A DNA stretch of 9,030 bases. Origin: Bacteroidota bacterium. GTDB lineage: Bacteria > Bacteroidota > Bacteroidia > Bacteroidales > Prolixibacteraceae. The stretch lies in contig JABMPI010000471.1 of NCBI GenBank assembly GCA_013203755.1, forward strand, positions 1-9,030. The letters are read 5' to 3'. This document shows, in pieces, positions 5,802 to 9,030 of this stretch; the stretch's first letter is position 1; the number at the start of each line of letters is the position of its first letter. Below the pieces are notes generated by a model that saw only the letters and a program-made list of their open reading frames with translations, had not been told where the DNA came from and searched no databases. The translations under genes and the position numbers were made by a program.

Positions 5802-7583
5802 TTATTTATACAATGGTCCGAAATTTTCGCAAGCGCGATAATCTGCACCCTCTTTGTTTTCACCAAAACCATTCCATGCACTTGGGCGAAAAATTTTATC
5901 GCCATCAACATTGTGCATACAAACCGGAATACGCAACATAGAAGCCAAGGTAATCAGGTCGGCACCAATGTGGCCGTAACTAATTGCGCCGTGGTTTGCT
6001 CCCCAGTTTGCCATAACAGAATATACATCTTTAAATGCTCCTGAACCGGTTAATATAGGAACAAACCAGGTTGTTGGCCAGGTTGGGCTGGTACGTTCTT
6101 CAAGAACTTTTGTTACTTCATCTTCGAGCTCAACCGTAAAACCTTCAGCGATTTGAAGTACAGGACCTAAACCTTTCACCAAATTAACACGCGACATGGT
6201 AACCGGCATTTGTCCTTTTGTATTAAACTGAGTAGAATAACCGCCGCCACGGAAATAACCTTTATCTCCCGGACAGAATTTTGTTGCTGCCAAACATTTA
6301 TCAACTTCTTCTTCAGAAATATCCCAGAAAGGTTTCATTACCGGATTTCCGTCAGCATCTTTGTGTTGCGCTGTGGCATCTAAAGTTGTTGGCCCCGAGT
6401 TAATCAAATGAATAATTCCATCTTTTGCCAAACCACTTAATTCTTTTCCGGTAACACGTTTAACTGCTTCAGGGCTCCAATAGGTGCGAACATCGGAGAA
6501 AATTTGAGCTGTGTTGGTTAATAAGTGACCAAACAACATGGGTACTGCATTTAAACTGTCGTTTTCTGTTGCAAAAACAAATGCTTCACGAATTCCATTC
6601 CAATCGAAAGATGTACACAACATTGCTTCAGAGAAGTCACCGTTTGGATAGTAGTCTGTCCACTGACGTTGCCCCTGAAAACCACCGGCAATTGCATTTC
6701 TACCGTGAGCTTCTTCACCAAATCCAGCCTCTTTTAGTTTTGGATTACCAATCATTAAATCACGGAAAATCAAAGTCATTTTTACAACAACCTCCCACTC
6801 CCAATCTTTTCTTTCTCTATCCGATTGATTTTCGATACTGTTACAATCGAAGCCTTCCTGGCAATTCTCTTTTGTCCACGCCAAAGCTTTTTCGTATTCT
6901 GCCTGATCAAAAATACCTTCATCAATACGGCGTTTCACTTCCACCATATCTACAAATTCGGTACGCATTCCCAAATACTCCTGAAAGAAATCTGGATTTA
7001 CCATAGAACCTGCAATTCCCATTGAAGTATAACCCAAAGACAAATATGATTTACCTTTCATTTGAGCAACTACCAATGCAGAATTTACAAAACGTAAAAC
7101 TTTCTCTTTCACATCTTCAGGAATATTTTCATCGCCGGCATCTTGTACATCGCGGCCATAAATTCCAAATGCAGGTAAACCTTTTTGAGCGTAACCTGCT
7201 AATGCAGCAGCCAAATAAACAGCACCCGGACGTTCGGTTCCGTTAAATCCCCAAACTGCTTTTGGAATTGAAGGATTTGTATCCATCACTTCAGTTCCGT
7301 AACACCAGGCAGGAGTTACAGTTAAAGAAACACCCACACCTTCGCGCTCGAATTTATCGGCACACATTGCTGCTTCGGCAACTCCACCAATGCAAGTATC
7401 GGCAATTACACATTCAATTTTTTCGCCGCTTGCAAATCGTAAGTTCTCTTCAATTAGTTTTGCCGCATTTTTTGCCATATTCATGGTTTGAACCTCGAGA
7501 GATTCGCGCACACCTCTTTCACGTCCGTCAATTACCGGACGAATACCAACTTTAGGAAGTCTTCCTATTAATCTGTTTGCCAT
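5802..7583 (-). CDS. fucI: L-fucose isomerase
   Basis: Cytoplasmic Mn-dependent ketol isomerase converting L-fucose to L-fuculose; the family often also accepts D-arabinose. The 593 residues are close to the 591 of E. coli FucI, and the protein aligns end to end from memory: start LPKVGIRPVIDGRERGVRESLE, end DYRACENFGPLYK. The metal ligands of the E. coli enzyme (Glu337, Asp361, His528) match Glu340 (ATENDSLN), Asp364 (FSDVRTYWSPE) and His531 (NWGANHG) at a constant offset of three. The substrate-pocket region DWNGIREAFVFATEND and the C-terminal MLRIPVCMHNVDGDK are intact, so an active enzyme is expected. The start ATG is preceded by an A-rich stretch (TTTAAAAAAG) and not by a Shine-Dalgarno, as usual in the phylum. 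Kinase, aldolase and permease partners are not in the window. A strong terminator follows directly, so it is the last or only gene of its transcript. Confidence 0.97.
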   Translation of the reverse strand: MANRLIGRLPKVGIRPVIDGRERGVRESLEVQTMNMAKNAAKLIEENLRFASGEKIECVIADTCIGGVAEAAMCADKFEREGVGVSLTVTPAWCYGTEVMDTNPSIPKAVWGFNGTERPGAVYLAAALAGYAQKGLPAFGIYGRDVQDAGDENIPEDVKEKVLRFVNSALVVAQMKGKSYLSLGYTSMGIAGSMVNPDFFQEYLGMRTEFVDMVEVKRRIDEGIFDQAEYEKALAWTKENCQEGFDCNSIENQSDRERKDWEWEVVVKMTLIFRDLMIGNPKLKEAGFGEEAHGRNAIAGGFQGQRQWTDYYPNGDFSEAMLCTSFDWNGIREAFVFATENDSLNAVPMLFGHLLTNTAQIFSDVRTYWSPEAVKRVTGKELSGLAKDGIIHLINSGPTTLDATAQHKDADGNPVMKPFWDISEEEVDKCLAATKFCPGDKGYFRGGGYSTQFNTKGQMPVTMSRVNLVKGLGPVLQIAEGFTVELEDEVTKVLEERTSPTWPTTWFVPILTGSGAFKDVYSVMANWGANHGAISYGHIGADLITLASMLRIPVCMHNVDGDKIFRPSAWNGFGENKEGADYRACENFGPLYK

Positions 7584-7677
7584 CTTTTTTAAACTATTAA
7601 TTATTATTGATTATTTTGTTTTTACACCTAAGTCTTGGTTAAATAATAAATTGAAATTAATCAATTATAAATCCCAA

Positions 7678-7698
7678 CACTGTCCTGTACTGTGCTGC
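7678..7698 (-). promoter_or_regulatory. Operator-like dyad upstream of fucI
   Basis: The plus strand reads CACTGTCCTGTACTGTG at 7678-7694, an imperfect dyad of the form CACnGTnnnnnACnGTG. The same bases also show CTGT at 7680, 7685 and 7690 with CTGC at 7695, that is four units at a strict 5-base period. It stands out as the most GC-rich patch in an AT-rich region and lies about 95 bases upstream of the fucI start. A binding site for a sugar-responsive repressor such as the GntR-type protein in this window is inference only. Confidence 0.35.
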
Positions 7699-7762
7699 AA
7701 TATATAAACATTTATTTTCAGATAAAAGATGTTTAAAAACAAGTATCTAATTCAAGCGTTCG

Positions 7763-7794
7763 AATCGCCCTTTTTAAAAGGGAAATAAGCGATT
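7763..7794. repeat. Interrupted palindrome in the divergent promoter region
   Basis: AATCGC (7763-7768) pairs with GCGATT (7789-7794). Inside it, CCTTTTTAAAAGG (7769-7781) forms a second palindrome, leaving a one-sided bulge of about 7 bases (GAAATAA). It lies roughly 180 bases upstream of both flanking start codons. There is no gene end nearby that would need a terminator, so a regulatory or structural role is more likely than termination. The signal is modest. Confidence 0.35.
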
Positions 7795-7952
7795 GTTAAA
7801 AAATGTTTTATTAAATTGGTCGTTCATTTTTGAGATTCAACTTAACTAAAATTAGAGAAGAATGAAACGAGCATGTAGAATTGTTACACAAAAGCTGATG
7901 ATTAAAGTGCGAGTTCCATATGATACCGTTGGAAACAAACAATTTTAATCAT

Positions 7953-8936
7953 ATGAAAAACCCATTTTGCTTACTACTTCTATTCACATTCAGCCTTTTT
8001 TTTTCCTTTAGCAATTTATCTGCGGAAAATATTTATAAAACAATTTCGGCGGAAAAGTGCGACAGTTTGGTAAAAGCAAATGTTGAAAATCCGAATTTTG
8101 TGATTTTGGATGTGAGAACACCCAGCTCGTGGATTGGAGACCATTTGCAGGGTTCCATTAACCGGAATTATTACGACAGCGATATTGATGCACAATTAAA
8201 TGCTTTACCAAAACACAAAACTTTTTTGATCCATTGTCAGGGCGGCAGCAGAAGCGCCGGCACATTAACAAAAATGAGAAACTTTGGTTTTTCTGAGGTT
8301 TATGAAATGCAAGGTGGAATAAGTTCATGGAAAAATAAAGGTTATCCGACCACCTCTGAATTGGCTCCTAAAATTATGCTGGCTTCAAACAATGGAATTG
8401 CCACGGACACAATTGTAATTGATGAAACAGACACTTTACAATTTACAATTACAAATAGAGGAAACGACACGCTTAAGTTTTCATCAATTGATTTGCCTTT
8501 TGGTGATGAATTTTCAGCCAATTTTGATATAAATACAAAATTGAAAGGTGCAGAAGACTACACTTTTGAAGTATATTATTCACCCAAAAATATTGGTCGC
8601 GATTCTACTAAAATTATTATTGAGAGCAATGGTGGACAACTCCAACTTAACATAGTACTCAAAACCGAAACACTACAAAATATCAACTCCAACAATTTAA
8701 ATGAACTGGTTATTTATCCAAATCCGGCTCAAAACAACTTGTATTTCAAGAGCAGTTCTTTACTAAATATTGAAGAAATTTCTCTAATCAATTTAAACGG
8801 ACAAGTGGTTTTACAGGAAAGTTACTATTCAATTTCTAACGGAATAAATATTTCAGGCTTAATAAGTGGAGTTTATTTTGTTCGAATAAAAACCAAAGAA
8901 CAGTCTGTTTCGAAGAAGCTACTTGTTAAACACTAA
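7953..8936 (+). CDS. Secreted rhodanese-domain protein with type IX sorting tail
   Basis: A 327-residue exported protein starting at the ATG at 7953, directly before a clean signal peptide (MKNPFCLLLLFTFSLFFSFS, likely cleaved after LSA at 24). The ATG at 7920 adds 11 polar residues before the signal peptide and is rejected. Residues about 27-135 form a rhodanese domain: ILDVRTPSSW (51-60), active-site loop HCQGGSRSA with Cys95, and the closing MQGGISSWKNKGYP. The cysteine is present, so sulfurtransferase or sulfur-carrier activity is possible. Residues about 140-238 are a beta-sandwich like ASH/choice-of-anchor-D modules (LQFTITNRGNDTLKFSSI). Residues about 250-327 are a type A T9SS C-terminal domain (VIYPNPAQNNLYF, INLNGQVV, GVYFVRI, KKLLVKH). 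It should cross the outer membrane by type IX secretion and be surface-attached or released. It is divergent from fucI and not obviously linked to sugar use. Confidence 0.9.
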   Translation: MKNPFCLLLLFTFSLFFSFSNLSAENIYKTISAEKCDSLVKANVENPNFVILDVRTPSSWIGDHLQGSINRNYYDSDIDAQLNALPKHKTFLIHCQGGSRSAGTLTKMRNFGFSEVYEMQGGISSWKNKGYPTTSELAPKIMLASNNGIATDTIVIDETDTLQFTITNRGNDTLKFSSIDLPFGDEFSANFDINTKLKGAEDYTFEVYYSPKNIGRDSTKIIIESNGGQLQLNIVLKTETLQNINSNNLNELVIYPNPAQNNLYFKSSSLLNIEEISLINLNGQVVLQESYYSISNGINISGLISGVYFVRIKTKEQSVSKKLLVKH

Positions 8937-8944
8937 TTAGTGTT
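8929..8944. repeat. Perfect 16-base palindrome across the rhodanese stop codon
   Basis: AACACTAATTAGTGTT is fully self-complementary and contains the TAA stop (8934-8936). As RNA it could form a 6-base stem with an AAUU loop. No T-run follows, so it is not a standard terminator. Confidence 0.4.
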
Positions 8945-9030
8945 CGTCCATAAAGTCCGACTTCTGCGTTACGCTTGTCAGAAAAACAGTCATTTACAAA
9001 AGTAAACTCCTTTATTTTATGACTTCGCAA
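8945..9030. other. Intergenic tail, no gene recognised
   Basis: There is no start codon with a plausible gene and no terminator after the rhodanese gene. The sequence from CCGACTTCTGCGTTACGC onward looks to me like a stretch that recurs between genes in Bacteroidota, but this is memory only and cannot be tested here. The window ends inside it. Confidence 0.25.

Larger units (their letters stand above)
7584..7952. other. Divergent intergenic region between fucI and the rhodanese gene
   Basis: This AT-rich region must hold the promoters of both flanking genes. I see an operator-like dyad at 7678-7694 and an interrupted palindrome at 7763-7794, each listed separately. A weak fucI -7 candidate is TATAATTG (coding strand, at 7662-7669), near the TAnnTTTG consensus, but no good TTTG lies at the right distance. 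A 28-codon open frame at 7862-7948 just before the rhodanese start is probably not a gene. No RNA gene is seen. Confidence 0.5.

Noticed and set aside
6569..7555. Several plus-strand open frames of 66-145 codons
   Set aside because: They run antisense to fucI, whose full-length protein is intact. Their peptides are low-quality and rich in His, Leu and Gln, as expected of a reverse-strand shadow.

Overview
The window looks like a piece of a low-GC Bacteroidota chromosome, most likely a glycan-degrading marine or gut lineage of the Marinilabiliales/Prolixibacteraceae type (the lineage is inference). The evidence is a C-terminal type IX secretion sorting domain, lipoproteins typical of the phylum, A-rich translation starts without clear Shine-Dalgarno sequences, a GH78 rhamnosidase next to a fused GntR/periplasmic-binding-type regulator, and a gene that fits DUF6786.

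Layout. Positions 1-795 contain no convincing gene but hold three different families of palindromic intergenic repeats. On the minus strand follow a lipoprotein alpha-L-rhamnosidase (796-3213) and, 8 bases upstream of it, a GntR-type sugar-responsive regulator (3222-4220); the two form an operon. A 259-base gap (4221-4479) carries a second copy of one repeat family. Next, still on the minus strand, come a DUF6786-like lipoprotein (4480-5706), a strong intrinsic terminator (5761-5794) and L-fucose isomerase (5802-7583). A 369-base divergent intergenic region (7584-7952) separates fucI from a plus-strand gene for a secreted rhodanese with a type IX sorting tail (7953-8936). The last 94 bases hold no gene.

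How the genes fit together. The minus-strand block reads as a small deoxysugar-use locus. The surface or periplasmic rhamnosidase releases L-rhamnose, FucI isomerises L-fucose (or D-arabinose) in the cytoplasm, the DUF6786 lipoprotein probably handles a sugar or glycan in the envelope, and the regulator senses a sugar. Transporter, kinase and aldolase genes are absent from the window, so the pathway must be completed elsewhere. The rhodanese appears functionally unrelated.

The least expected structure is in the non-coding DNA. One element is an exactly centred arrangement of four 13-base hairpins (240-406). Another is a roughly 165-180 base quasi-palindrome present twice (451-628 and 4302-4464), bracketing the regulator-rhamnosidase pair. 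In both families, base changes in the hairpin arms are compensated on the opposite arm.
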